The translations under genes and the position numbers were made by a program. From the NCBI RefSeq assembly GCF_011397635.1, contig NC_064774.1, forward strand, positions 1,612,520 through 1,676,519: 64,000 nt of DNA. The letters run 5' to 3'. This stretch comes from Epinephelus fuscoguttatus. Taxonomy: Eukaryota; Chordata; Actinopteri; Perciformes; Serranidae. Position 1 is the stretch's first letter; every line of letters begins with the position of its first letter. Under the pieces are notes generated by a model. The model saw nothing but the letters and a program-made list of their open reading frames with translations. It was not told where the DNA came from and searched no databases. Positions 49,101 to 57,965 of the stretch are shown here, piece by piece.

Positions 49101-52100
49101 TTCAATTACTTACAATAACTTAGGGTGCTTTGTATAATTGCCTAGAGTTGGTTCACAGCATTCTACCAAAATTACCTACAGTTCAACCATAATAAAACAT
49201 CCTCCTCCAATTCAAAATAAAACTATTTAATGACATCAGGGAGACCTGTCTGATCAGGTGTGAGTCACAGTGTACATACCGCTTCATAGCTCTCTCTGTT
49301 CTTCCTCAGGAACTCCACACACTTGGCCCGAACTTTAGTGTGAAGACTTTGGCAGTGCAGCACCTAAACGGGGTCAAAGGTCAACACCAACACACTGTAA
49401 TATTCAAACAAAGTAGTAGTATGTACGCTAACTTTTATCCATACACATTTATCTACCTTAAATTAAGAAGTAAACTTTACAAAGCTACAAATTTAAGTGT
49501 CCTGAAGATTAAAGTTTATAAATGTGCTGATAACCTCATGAGCCACTTAAGCTATCTTTTATCAATGCAGCTTTACGTACGTCACCAGGGTGTCTACAGA
49601 TACAACCACGTTAAATGTACAACTATTTAAGACCTTTTTAATACCACCTTATATTAAATTTAAGACCAAACCTATGTAAGTACTCTTTCCAAGTGATGTC
49701 AGTTCAAAATGACCAGTCAGGAAAAACAACAACAATTTGGGTGAGTTTAACGTGTTTAATGTAAAACGAAAACAAAATCTCATCGCTGTCACAAATGCTA
49801 CTTATTATTGCAATTCTTCAGTCAGTCAGTCAGGAGGAATTTTCACGGTAATGTGACCGAAAATATTTAAGACCCATCAAATCTGATTTTAAGACAATTT
49901 AAGACTTTTTAAGACCTTAAGACATGTTAAGACTTTATGGGCCTGTAGACACCCGGGTTACATTCATAAAGCTGTTTTACAGTCTGCTGACAACTTTGTT
50001 CCTTACGCTAACTTTTATCCGTACAGCTTTACGTTACATTCAGAAGTCAATTTAGAAAAGTTATGAATTTAAGTGTTTTAGCGATTAAAGTTTATAAATG
50101 TTTCCTTTTAGCTCTTGACCTCTGTTGACAATGATGTTACTTAAACTACTTTTAGCCATACAGCTTTATCTACGTTACCTTTAGAGGTCACTTTACAAAT
50201 GTTACAAATTGAAGTATTTTAAAGGTTAAAGTTTATAAATAATTACTGTTAGCTTTTGAAATCCACTGACAACTTTTTTATTGAAGCTAAATTATCTAAA
50301 CAACTTAGCGTTACATTCAGAAATTAATTTTGAAAAGTTGTAAATTTAAGTGTTAAGAGATAAGAGTTTAAAAATTTTGACCTTTAGCTTTGAAAAATAT
50401 TAGATTCATAAGTAAATTTAGAAAAGATCGGAATTTAACCGTTTTAGAGATTATAGTTTATAAATATTTACTGTTAGCTTCTGAAATCCACTGACAACCT
50501 CGTTACTTGAGCCAACTTTTTTTTCCATACAGCTTTATTGACAGTCGTTCAGAACTTTCATAGAAAAGTTACAAATTAAAGTGTTTTTAAGATTTAAGTT
50601 CATATATGGTTACTGTCAGCTTTGGAACTGCGCTGACAACATTGTTACTTAAGTTAATGTTTAGCTTTATCTACGGTAAATTCAGAACTCAATTTAAAGA
50701 AGTCACAAATTTAAGTGTCTTGGATATTAAAGTTTACTTTAAATGTTTACTGTTAAACTCCAGCAATAGTCTTCTTACTTAAGCTAACGTTTACCAATCC
50801 AGCTTTACCTTACATTCATAAGTCATTTATAAGAATTATAAATCTAGTTATTTTGAAAATTATAAATATTAACTGTTAGCTTCTGAACTCTGCTGACAAC
50901 CTGGTTACTTAAACTCACTTTTATCCATACAGCTTTAGCTACGTTACATTCAAGAGTCAATTTAAAAAGTTACAAATTTAAGTGTCCAGAGATTTGAGTG
51001 TATAAATGTTTACTGCTGGCATTTGAACTGCACTGACTACCTATTAAAGCTACTATTATTACTATAACTATTATTAAAGCTAACTTTAATCTAAACAGCT
51101 TTACGTTACATCCAGAAATCAATTTAGAAAGTTTGTTGTTTTAGAGATTAAAGTTTATAGTTACTGTTAGCTTTTGAAGCCTGCTGACAACCTTAAGCTA
51201 ACTTAACTTGAGCCAACTTTTATCCATCCAGCTTTATCTGCCGTAAATTCAGAAGTCAATTTAAAAAAGTTACAAATTTAAGTGTTTTAATTACAGATTA
51301 TAAACGTTAACGTTAGCTTCTAAACTCCGCTGTGAACCTGCTTACTTAAACTACCTTTGATCAGTACAGCATTACGTTAGATTCAGAAATAAATCTAGAA
51401 AAGTTACAAATTTAGGTGTTTTAATTACAGATTATAAACGTTAGCTTCTAAACTCCACCCACTACCTTCGATCGGTACAGCATTACAATACATCCAAAAA
51501 TCAATTTAGAGAAGTTACAAATTTAAGTGTTTTAGACGTTAAAGTTTATAAATGTTAATAGGATGCATGATAACATGATACTGGCTTTAGAATGAAACAT
51601 CAAAATGAACAAATTTTTTTTTCTTAATTTGCACAATATATAAATATTACATACATTAACTGGTGGGCTGTCACGATATGAGTGTACATACGTAATACGA
51701 TGTTAATTCCTCTACAGAAGAGACTTGATCACTAAAATTAGGTGGAGAATAAAGGAAAGGTATATCGAGATTAGTTATCGGTCAAATGAGTCGTTATATA
51801 TCTGCAAAAAATCCAATATTGTGCATCCCTAAATGTTAACTGTACAACTTTGTAACTTTACGTAACTTTGATCCACACAGTGTTTTAAATCTAAATTTAA
51901 GTGTTTTGAATATTTATTTATTTTGCTTTTATGCCCTGATGAAGGCCAGTGAGCATGGCCGAAACATGTTGGTGTTTTTATAATGTTCATCATGAACTAG
52001 CCATTTAATAAAGACCTTTTAACTTGTGCACCAGAGAAGAGTTGCCTTGGATTTTGTTTTTTTCAAGATGTACTACACTTCCTGACCAAAGAGCACCTTC

Positions 52101-53034
52101 CTGGATACCATGATACTGCAACCCACATGAGCTCTTCATCTGCTGTTGTCTTCAAGTCTAAATTTAAGTGTTTTGAATATTAAAGGTTAGAAATGTTTAC
52201 TGTTTGCTTCTAAAGTCTGCTGACAACCTCCTTACTTAAGCTACTTTGACCCATAGACCTTTAGCTGTGTTGCAATCAGGAGTCAGATTGGAAAATATAC
52301 AAATTTAATAGTTTAAGAGATTAAAGTTTGCTCATATATACGGTTAACTTTTATCCACACAGCTTTACATTATATTCATAAGTCCATTTAAAAAAGTCAC
52401 AAATGTAAATGTTTCAGAGGTCAAAGTTTATAAATGTTTACTGTTTTAAACTGCGCTGACAACCTTGATACTAACCAAACTTTGTTTCGTACATCTTCAT
52501 CGACACTACATACAGACCTCAAATTGGAAAAGTTACAACTTTAAGTGTTTTAGACTGAAGTTAATAAATGTTTTAGCTGCTAAAACCCGCTGACAACCCT
52601 GTTACTTTACCTAACTTTCCCCATACCGCTTCAGCTACGTTAGATTCAAAAGCCAATTTAGAAAAGACTCAACTTAAAATGTTTCAGTGATTAAAGTTAA
52701 TAAATGTTAACTGTCAGCTTTTGAAACATGCTGTCAACCTTCATAGTTAAGCTAACTTTTATCCGGCTAACATGACCACACACTTGCTGCCCTGCATGAG
52801 CACAACAAACCGACCAAGCCCAGCTCTTCACCTGTGCCCAACAAGCTAACGTTAGTTTGAAACTAGCTTTTCCCACAAGTTTTATCACTTTACCTGCTCG
52901 GCGACAGCCCGAAACAAGCACGACCCGTCCTTGGCGATCTTCTTCCGATGCAAACCGATTGATTTCAAGTAGGAATCCATTAGTTTCTCTGCCCCCCTCT
53001 CCTCATTACCCTGCATGCTTCCGCCGCTGTCCAT
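28003..53034 (-). CDS. OTUD4: OTU-domain deubiquitinase 4
   Basis: OTU cysteine protease implicated in ubiquitin editing and stress-granule RNA biology. Coding exons in transcript order: 52894-53034, 49280-49363, 47971-48021, 47796-47842, 46197-46269, 45244-45325, 43702-43864, 43244-43292, 43028-43130, 42333-42397, 42129-42226, 41501-41580, 41228-41393, 40916-41048, 40631-40693, 37243-38026, 33566-34369, 33307-33347, 30722-31379, 30444-30520, 28003-28482. They sum to 4242 nt: 1413 residues plus stop, with all phases closing. This is longer than human (about 1114) because of two low-complexity exons. Start: ATG at 53032-53034; an in-frame Met at codon 19 (LMDSYLK) matches the conserved human start region. 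The exon 41501-41580 needs a GAG acceptor, and 40631-40693 needs the second of two donors. ABCE1 converges on its 3' end. Confidence 0.96.
28764..29884 (+). mobile_element. decayed THAP-domain DNA transposon
   Basis: Ends CAATTGACCT and AGGTCAATTG are inverted repeats, extended by TAAGCCCCGCCC on the left and GGGGCGGGGCTTA on the right. At 28932 a start codon opens [20 protein letters not shown], the N-terminus of a THAP zinc finger as carried by fish THAP-type elements. The frame decays after about 25 residues, though [12 protein letters not shown]-like coding persists near 29100-29135. On the minus strand at 29570-29824 an open frame contains [16 protein letters not shown] and QANIYRSQ, a phrase seen in SWIM/YqaJ-associated element proteins (memory only). 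Two opposed frames would fit an ISL2EU-like element; P-type is the alternative. It lies in OTUD4 intron 20. Confidence 0.65.
30406..30436. repeat. (TG)n beside OTUD4 exon 20 donor
   Basis: (TG)n on plus, (CA)n in the transcript, beginning a few bases past the exon 20 GTACGG donor at 30443. Confidence 0.9.
31640..32330. other. OTUD4 intron 18, no element named
   Basis: AT-rich intronic DNA with an A-rich run at about 32031-32070. No gene or clear repeat family recognised. Confidence 0.4.
32330..33060. repeat. two tandem copies of the dispersed core repeat
   Basis: Copy one (about 32338-32560) starts CACAGATAAGAAACAATAAA and includes TACAATGTAAAATGCCATAG. A short run of GTGTTTAATGT units follows (about 32625-32700). 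Copy two runs about 32745-32900. The block ends near TTTGAATCAACTAAACTTTA, the same terminal phrase as at 4297-4312. Inside an OTUD4 intron. Confidence 0.8.
33566..34369 (-). CDS. OTUD4: OTUD4 exon 17: Gln/Pro/His-rich exon
   Basis: Codons 728-996. The first 215 or so residues are Q/P/S/H-rich ([20 protein letters not shown] and similar). The end is conserved with other OTUD4 proteins: [18 protein letters not shown], then SKSGDDLPK. The following exon 18 encodes [13 protein letters not shown], and exon 19 begins [16 protein letters not shown], both recognisable OTUD4 blocks. Confidence 0.9.
34400..35186. other. OTUD4 intron 16, unassigned part
   Basis: Ordinary intronic sequence. Open frames are short and lack splice support. 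Nothing recognised. Confidence 0.4.
35187..35468. mobile_element. MITE-like element, about 280 bp
   Basis: AAAGCCCAAACATACTCGGG at the left and CCAAGTATGTTCAGGCCTT at the right are inverted repeats. The interior is GC-rich with GCGGAGCGGA phrases. A second left end of the same type (AAAGGCCAAAACATACTGGC, about 35531) starts 60 bp further on, without an obvious right end. Confidence 0.65.
35771..36755. repeat. long palindrome / foldback element
   Basis: The arm about 35851-36145 is the near-perfect reverse complement of about 36231-36527, with an 85-bp spacer. The inversion resumes outside: GCATTCACTTGACAAATAAA at about 35782 against TTTATTTGTCAAGTGAATGC ending at about 36743. Between these outer matches the right side carries extra A-rich DNA with CAGAAAAAAAT phrases (36528-36717). 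Both arms, read outside-in, encode the same peptide string ([18 protein letters not shown] on the left). It lies in OTUD4 intron 16. Confidence 0.92.
37243..38026 (-). CDS. OTUD4: OTUD4 exon 16: Ser/Pro/Ala/Thr-rich low-complexity exon
   Basis: Codons 467-727 start [20 protein letters not shown]. They pass through [13 protein letters not shown] and a proline run encoded by a GGA/CCT triplet array (about 37661-37690 on plus), and end APALSAQ. The only less simple island is [19 protein letters not shown]. The reading frame is open throughout and both flanking phases fit. Human OTUD4 has a much shorter counterpart, so most of this is a fish expansion, probably disordered. Confidence 0.85.
38238..38560 (-). 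mobile_element. 5' end of an autonomous hAT element with BED finger start
   Basis: Read on the minus strand, a terminal TTAGGGCTGCCTCCTGATAG (about 38537-38556) is followed by about 235 bp of leader, then an ATG at 38300-38302 opening [20 protein letters not shown]. That is the N-terminus of BED-type zinc fingers in hAT transposases. The frame loses similarity within the BED domain near 38240. It is a 3'-truncated copy in an OTUD4 intron and may represent the family that mobilised the 3682-4498 element. Confidence 0.75.
38662..38975 (-). mobile_element. truncated inverse copy of the 17707-18519 element
   Basis: The minus strand carries the same interior as the plus strand at about 17740-18030, for example GGCCAAGTGGCACGTACGTT versus GGCCAAGTAGCACGTACGTT, and CAGCTGCCCGATAAACCCGC at its end. 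Neither terminal repeat is present in full. Confidence 0.8.
39026..40511. mobile_element. longer hAT relative of the 24927-25902 element
   Basis: Ends CAGGGATGCACCGAAATG and TATTCGGTGCATCCCTA are inverted repeats. Flanks ATCTGAAG (39018-39025) and ATTTGAAG (40512-40519) match at 7 of 8 positions, a target duplication. The outer parts are near-identical to the 24927-25902 copy. About 550 bp (roughly 39580-40135) is present here but not there. No intact transposase. Located in OTUD4 intron 15. Confidence 0.9.
41655..41925 (+). mobile_element. fish LINE/SINE 3'-tail fragment
   Basis: Contains GGCATGTTCTCCCTGTGTCA, then CTCCGGCTTCCTCCCACAGT, GACTCTAAATTGTCCGTAGG and GGGATAGGCTCCAGCCCCCC, and ends in a (GAAT)n tail. 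This order is typical of an abundant teleost non-LTR 3' region (L2/Maui-like, from memory). It sits in an OTUD4 intron. Confidence 0.75.
42082..42121. repeat. (TG)n microsatellite next to OTUD4 exon 11
   Basis: About 40 bp of (TG)n on plus, (CA)n in the transcript, starting a few bases past the exon 11 donor. A second tract, (CA)n on plus at 42308-42331, is (TG)n in the transcript and directly follows the exon 10 donor. Confidence 0.9.
42129..42397 (-). CDS. OTUD4: OTUD4 exons 10-11: Tudor-like segment
   Basis: Codons 265-318 read [13 protein letters not shown], then [20 protein letters not shown] and VTVHIEELG. The pattern of a short basic linker, G-D-x-C, two beta strands around Y-A-x-V, and VxxEELG matches the Tudor-like module of OTUD4. 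Exon 10 is followed directly by a (GT)n-rich 5' splice region. Confidence 0.85.
42535..42760. mobile_element. 225-bp MITE
   Basis: CACCGGCCACTTTATTAGGT at the left end and ACCCAATAAAGTGGCCAGCG at the right are inverted repeats of about 30 bp. The element is short, without coding capacity, in an OTUD4 intron. I recognise the terminal sequence as a common fish MITE but cannot name the superfamily with confidence. Confidence 0.85.
44100..45160. repeat. dispersed core repeat with 650-bp internal minisatellite
   Basis: From about 44100 to 44480 the sequence matches other copies of the core family, and about 44100-44400 is closely similar to 54850-55100. From about 44490 to 45140 it becomes an array of GTGTGTTTAAC / GTGTAACGTGTTTAAT units (roughly 60) and then returns to the family's terminal phrase (AATCAAACTTTTACAGCATT). 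The same position in other copies holds only 2-7 units. Confidence 0.85.
45244..53034 (-). CDS. OTUD4: OTUD4 exons 1-6: OTU catalytic domain
   Basis: Codons 1-159. The catalytic motif [13 protein letters not shown] places Asp36 and Cys39 at the end of exon 1. Exon 6 supplies the histidine in [12 protein letters not shown] (His142). Intervening exons carry [40 protein letters not shown] and [12 protein letters not shown], all typical of OTUD4. The catalytic triad is intact, so the enzyme is expected to be active. Intron 1 (3.5 kb) is filled by a satellite-like repeat. Confidence 0.95.
45475..45700. mobile_element. hairpin-forming MITE-like element
   Basis: GGCTTTCACACCTGCCCTGT begins the element. 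A central perfect hairpin pairs ACCGGACCGAGA (about 45569) with TCTCGGTCCGGT (about 45593). A relative in the opposite orientation lies at 57835-57965. In an OTUD4 intron. Confidence 0.65.
46320..47540 (+). pseudogene. Tc1/mariner transposase remnant, split
   Basis: A 5' piece, CCAGTAAAGTTTGGACGCTG (about 46341), is typical of a fish Tc1-like end. From about 46495 the plus strand reads [32 protein letters not shown] and [14 protein letters not shown], and then in a shifted frame [11 protein letters not shown], the C-terminal DDE-region motif of Tc1 transposases. A further piece, CTCCAGCAACTGGTGTCCTC with GTTGTTAAAAGAAGAGG, follows at about 47455-47510. Between them lies a MITE. Frameshifts and gaps make it non-functional. 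In an OTUD4 intron. Confidence 0.8.
46753..47431. mobile_element. MITE inserted in the Tc1 remnant
   Basis: The left end TAGCCCTTTTTAGACAGG and right end GGCAGTGTAAAAAGGGCCA are inverted repeats with a few mismatches. The interior is GC-rich with GGCCCG/CGGGCC phrases and no transposase frame. Its position between two Tc1 pieces shows it arrived later. No clear target duplication was seen, and about 50-60 bp of Tc1 sequence seems lost at the junction. Confidence 0.7.
48022..49279. other. OTUD4 intron 2, nothing recognised
   Basis: Unremarkable intronic sequence with a (CATT)n patch near 48350. No repeat family or RNA gene identified. Confidence 0.45.
49420..52760 (-). repeat. diverged satellite in OTUD4 intron 1
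   Basis: About 20 or more diverged units of roughly 110-160 bp. Each contains phrases like AACTTTTATCCATACAGCTT, TACGTTACATTCAGAAGTCA, AGTTACAAATTTAAGTGTTT and AAAGTTTATAAATGTTTACT. The array is interrupted at about 49610-49960 (TTAAGACC-rich) and at about 51580-52150. It starts just past exon 2 and ends about 130 bp before exon 1. Strand is arbitrary; given as the transcript strand. Confidence 0.88.
51905..52150 (+). mobile_element. interspersed element within the intron-1 satellite
   Basis: Contains GCCCTGATGAAGGCCAGTGA, GGCCGAAACATGTTGGTGTT and TTTAATAAAGACCTTTTAAC. This is a phrase common to an interspersed family in many aquatic genomes (memory only). It interrupts the satellite units on either side. 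Confidence 0.45.
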
Positions 53035-53390
53035 GCTAGCGGGGGGCTAACCGCTAAAAGCTAGCTGGTGAAACAACGCTACCTGCGTGTGTGACGGTGT
53101 AGTGGTTCAATCTTTAAGACGCCACCGGCTACAAGTTGTAAATATCGGCGCCGAAGAGTGTTAAATATCTACATCTATGATCCAGCGAGTGTCAAACACA
53201 GCAATGACGGCGTCTAGTTTCGTTTTCCAGGAAGCCCGACTCATCCCAGGCACGGTCAGAAAGTGAAAGTAGTACGGTCAACTTTAGCTCGCAGTTAGCA
53301 GCCAGGCTAACAACTAGCAACACGCCCCCTTCTTCTTCTACGGTGTCAAGTTAGACAGCGCGCCTTACAGCGTTTCCGGTTTTTCAACAA
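53035..53390 (-). promoter_or_regulatory. OTUD4: OTUD4 promoter and 5' UTR
   Basis: CpG-enriched sequence upstream of the OTUD4 ATG, including CGGCGCCGAAG and several CG-containing blocks, without a clear TATA box. The transcription start cannot be fixed from sequence. Confidence 0.5.
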
Positions 53391-54760
53391 CGTAAAAAAA
53401 AATGTGATGAATGTTGTCCAGAATAAACCGCAACCTGAATAAAATACAACGAATGTTCAAAGCTTTAAATATAAAAATAATTTCTATAAAGAAGATAAAT
53501 TACATCGGGCTTTATTCAACACCTTCCTTTCCCGTTTTTCAAAATAAAATCATCCATGACAGAATCACATCCCCGGTATTTGCTATCAAAATAAAAGCAT
53601 CGCCTCCCAGTGATACCTCGACACTAGGATCAATTAATAAAGAATCCATTTTAAGAACTCATATTACATGACACCTCACCCACCCTTTGTGGTGGTGTGT
53701 GTTTGACTTTGCGCTGCAGTCACAGATTGTCACGTGCAGGGGAAATCCCGCGAAATCCCGAGCTCCACGTGGTGGATCAGAGTAAAAAATACAAGTGTGG
53801 GGAGAAAAAAAAAAAGCACGTCAGGACACCGCCCACTGTGGGCTGCGTCACGCTGCAAGGGGACCGGAAACTGGACCACAATAAAAAAAAAATAAAAAAT
53901 AAAAAAAAAAAAGACTGAAATAACAGTTTTCTGTGAAGACTTATATACTTTGGTAGTTTTGTTAATTCTAAGTGGAAAAAAGGTTTTCAGTCAGACTTGT
54001 TGAGCATATATGTGCAGGTTGTGTACTTAAATATTCAGTCATACATGAGGGGAAAAGGACGCAAAAGATTAGATCTCATTGTGACTTCCATGGTTTCAGC
54101 TTCTCAAATGTTATTGAAGAGACTAATTTTGAGGTTTGGACCGTTGGTAGGACGAAGTGAGACACTTGGAGGTGCTGCTCAGAGCAAGTGAGTTTAGTTT
54201 AGTTAAGTAGGGACAGTGCAAATCAATAAAAACACATGGTAAGAAAATGCCAGAATTCACCAAAAAGCTGTTTTTCATCCGTAGTCCCTCGGCCAAGATG
54301 CTACACCACGCCACCTATAAAACAAAGGCCCGGCCTCACTCTGAAGTCATCAAAGTCCAACGTTTGACTGAGTGATCAGATACAGTCTAATAGTACAGAT
54401 CAATAGATATCTAACACTATATAGACTCACAAGTACTTTTACTTTGGATACTTTAAGTGTCTTCCATTAACCAATACTTTTACTCCTCCTCTGGGGAGCC
54501 TCCTTCCTGTTCCCCACCCTTCAGTGACCCAGCTGAACTCTTCCCTCCCTCTCTGCTGTTTCCGGCCCTCAGTCTGTGGTTCCTCCATCTTTTCCTGTCT
54601 CACACAGCACATATTGATTTTCAGTCCTGCAGAGTGCTAAGAGGCAGAGAGGGTGTTGGCGAACACTGTGTGTGATGTGCATCCTCTGATCTCCAGCTGC
54701 CGTTCACTGTGTTATTAGGGACTCAACAAGTCTACCAGCAGGGGGCGCAGATCTTTAACT
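53391..54760. other. intergenic, no gene recognised
   Basis: AT-rich at first, with an A-rich patch at about 53880-53915. A further fragment of the TACTTAAGTA repeat lies near 54425-54485. Open frames are short and lack splice or similarity support. Confidence 0.4.
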
Positions 54761-55360
54761 GTTAGTCAAAATAATACAAGACACACTAACGCAGGATTTA
54801 TACGACTGCGTTGATGTAGAGCCCAGGCTGTGTCCTGACATGCACCTCCCAAGAAATGCAACTACATGTCGCAGTGACACAGAAACGCTGACACCATTTC
54901 CCTCAGTGGAAACAAAGCTTTTATTTACTTTAATTTCACAGATAAGAAACAATAAATTGTGAAGACAATAAAGCCTCCACAAAAATAGCATTTTAAGTCT
55001 TGTGTGTGATTTATCCTGGCTTCATATGAGCAGAGGAAAAGTCTGCTAGCAGCTAGGCTAATTTCTACAGTGTAAAATGCCATAGGCTTGTGCTAATAAC
55101 GTTAGCATGTTGTATTTGTTTGGAAAAATGTTTAGTATAAGACAGTTGTTTTGTCAGTGAACCTTGTGAGCTGTAACGGAGCTGAATTTTGTAGCGTTAC
55201 CTTTGTTCCATGTTGCTGTTGTCCCTGGCTTCATATGAGAAAAGGAAAAGTCTGCTAGCTGCTAGGCTAATATATACAATGTAAAATGCCTTAGGCTTGT
55301 GCTAATAACATTAGCATGTTGTATTTGTGGGGAAAATGTGTCCAGATAAACAGACAGTGT
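54761..55360. repeat. core repeat, tandem dimer
   Basis: The segment 54850-55100 is highly similar to 44100-44400 (CCCTCAGTGGAAACAAA, CACAGATAAGAAACAATAAA). Two core units lie at about 55000-55130 and 55215-55355. Its upstream part also contains ACGCAGGATTTATACGACTG, loosely inverse to CAAGTATAAATCCCGCTTTA near 33110. Confidence 0.8.
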
Positions 55361-55373
55361 ATTTTGAAAAAAG

Positions 55374-55540
55374 ACAATGCATGTAACAGGCAGAACTTGA
55401 CACGGTGTCCCAGAACGTCAACAACCAACACACCCAGGGTACCTTGGACGTTGTGTGTGGACGTGGAGAGTCCACGACCAAACGTCAATATGTGACGGGG
55501 TCGGAGTGAGAATGTGTTGGTCAGCAGTGACAGAGTTATG
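55374..55540 (-). mobile_element. fragment of the 61558-62342 element
   Basis: Inverse copy of about 61845-61930: CACCCAGGGTACCTTGGACG here against CGTCCAAGGTACCCTGGGTG there, plus CATGTAACAGGCAGAACTTG. It ends near TCGGAGTGAGAATGTG, resembling that element's terminal repeat. Confidence 0.75.
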
Positions 55541-57492
55541 ATCACGTCATACCATCTGAGGTGTAACCAGTGGTGCGTTTCACATATTTTATTTCCCACT
55601 TGCTTTGGATTACTGTACCATTAAAATGGGAAAATGGTGGTACAGGTTCGGCGCCAGAAGTTGCGCCCATATTCACACAAGGTGCGACGGGGGCGAGGAA
55701 CAAGGTGGCTACAGTGCAGAGTATTTATGGAGAATTATCTGCTGACGCTGGATGTTTCTGTCTGTGTACATATACTGACATGACATCAACATCAGTTGTA
55801 GCTAACTGTCCTTGAAGTGCACATGACATCATCTCTCTTTAGGCCTTGACCTTCGACCTTTAGACCTTCGTCCCCTCCTCCTCTTTGATCAAAAATCCTT
55901 TTGACCTGCTCTCTCTCCTTTTCACTTCCTCCTCTCGGCTTCCGTCGTTCTTCACCTCCCCCTGTTTTACATCTCCTCTTCCTCCCTCCACACTCTTCCT
56001 CTCCTCTCCTCTCTAACGCAGGATACAATGACCTTTGTGTGTGCGGCATGTTTTTCATGCTGCCTGATGATTCGCCGAGCCCCGAGCTGCTCCCAGCCAA
56101 TGCACACACCGTCTGCTTGCCGCCATGGAGACCTATAAAAATCTCAAGATCTTAATTTATCATATAATAAATAATAATTACAGAGAAAATCCAAAGTCTT
56201 CCTCAGACAGCGCTCATCAATCATGTATAAAGAAAATAAAGAGAGCATCACACCCGTCAATATAAAATGAGAATCTCAACATATAATAGTGCAGTGTAGT
56301 CACAATAAGGGACGTGATGTAGCATAAATAAAGTATAACTGAATATAAATCTGAACGTGAGCGTGACTGCAGTACAGGTATGTCATTAATGATGCATCCA
56401 TAAAGGTGTAAACAGTGAGTAAAAGTATATAAAAGCTAATGTGACAGTATAATGGTAAAGTGTCAAGTGATGAGCTTGAGAGCAACATGAACAACATGCT
56501 AGGTAACCATGGCAACCACAGAGGAGGGGGACAGGACCCATGGCGATTGACACTTATCCTCCCACTCGTTCAGTGAGTGTGGTGTGTGACCTTCATCCCT
56601 GATTTCGCTCTAAAACGCCTCTTAAACTCTCCGCTTTCCTCCTTTCTGATGCAAATCTGACTGGGTTTATGTTTTTGTGCCGCTTATATGATTTATTCTT
56701 TGTTCTTCACACGCAGCAACACTTCTGTCCCCATGGGTTCAAGAATTACTGCCTCATGTTCTCTGTTAAATGTGTCAAATATTTATTACAAACAGTTCGA
56801 ACTGTAGAAGAAGGTCAATAATAACAACTGTATTTATATTTTAGAATTTCATTCTATTGTTTTATTAGGCACATGTATATTTAATGTCACCATTTTTCAT
56901 TTATGTTTACATTTTTTTATTATTGATAAAGCTATCTTTATTGTAATCATTTTAATTCTTGTTTTGTCTTTTAAACCATCATATCTAGTCTAGCTTTTAT
57001 TATTTAACTATTTTATTATTATCAAGGTCTCTTTAATCACAGAAAACACAATAATGCAGTGTTTATATTTTAAAATTTTATTGTTTTTTTTATGTTGTTA
57101 TATACGTGTGTGTGTGTATACATATACACACACACACACACATATATAGTCTCGATTCACTCTAGATTTTATTTTAATTTTTATTATTTATTATTATTAT
57201 AATTAAATCTATTTTACTGTAATAATTTTAATCCTTGCTAATAATTATATATATATATATATATATATAGTCTAGGTTCAGTGTAGATTTGATTTTTTTT
57301 TAATAATAATAACAATAATTATTATTATTATACTTATTATTATTATTATAATTAAATCTATTTTACTGTAATCATTTTAAGCCTTGCTAATAAAGGTTCA
57401 GTGTAAATTTGAATTTTTTAAATAATAATAATTATTATTATTATTTTTATTATTTGTTTTTATTTTTTTATCATTATTATTTTTATACTTAT

Positions 57493-57524
<32 letters not shown>

Positions 57525-57834
57525 GCCATCAAATGTATTTTGTTGATCTTTTTGTGGTTTTGTCTTTTTAATCTATTTTATCTAGTTCTTTAATCTACTT
57601 TTATTTTTACTACTTTTACTGTTATTAAAGCTGTTAAATCTCTTTTATCACATGTTCATAATTTTTATTGTCCTGTATCCATTGGTCTCAAATAATTACA
57701 TTAATGTTGTCTGTGTCGTTGTTTTTATGATCCAAACTTCACTGTCATGTGAAGCACGTTGAACTGCTCTGACCTCTATGTAAGATGCTGTGCAAATAAA
57801 GTTGGAGTGATTTATTGAGTTTGTTTGTAACTGG
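55541..57834. other. intergenic, pyrimidine-rich then AT-rich
   Basis: A C/T-rich block spans about 55880-56010. AT-rich DNA follows with a (CA)n at about 57124-57142, a (TA)n at about 57245-57270 and many ATT-triplet runs (57300-57530). No gene is seen. Confidence 0.5.
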
Positions 57835-57965
57835 ACTCAGACCACCCCCTCAAGAAGGTCTCTGTCTGGTTGTTGTGGTGCACACCTGAGTGTGACTGCT
57901 GCGTTCACACCTGCCCAAACGAACCACACTGAGGGGGCAAATGAACTTGAGTTTGATTAGGGCAC
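57835..57965 (-). mobile_element. second copy of the 45475-45700 MITE-like family
   Basis: GTGCACACCTGAGTGTGACT and GCGTTCACACCTGCCC correspond, in inverse orientation, to AGTCACACTCAGGTGTGCAC-like and TTTCACACCTGCCC phrases of the 45.5-kb copy. Diverged and shortened. Confidence 0.6.

Noticed and set aside
53411-53671. 86-codon frame upstream of OTUD4
   Set aside because: AT-rich, no domain, no splice support.
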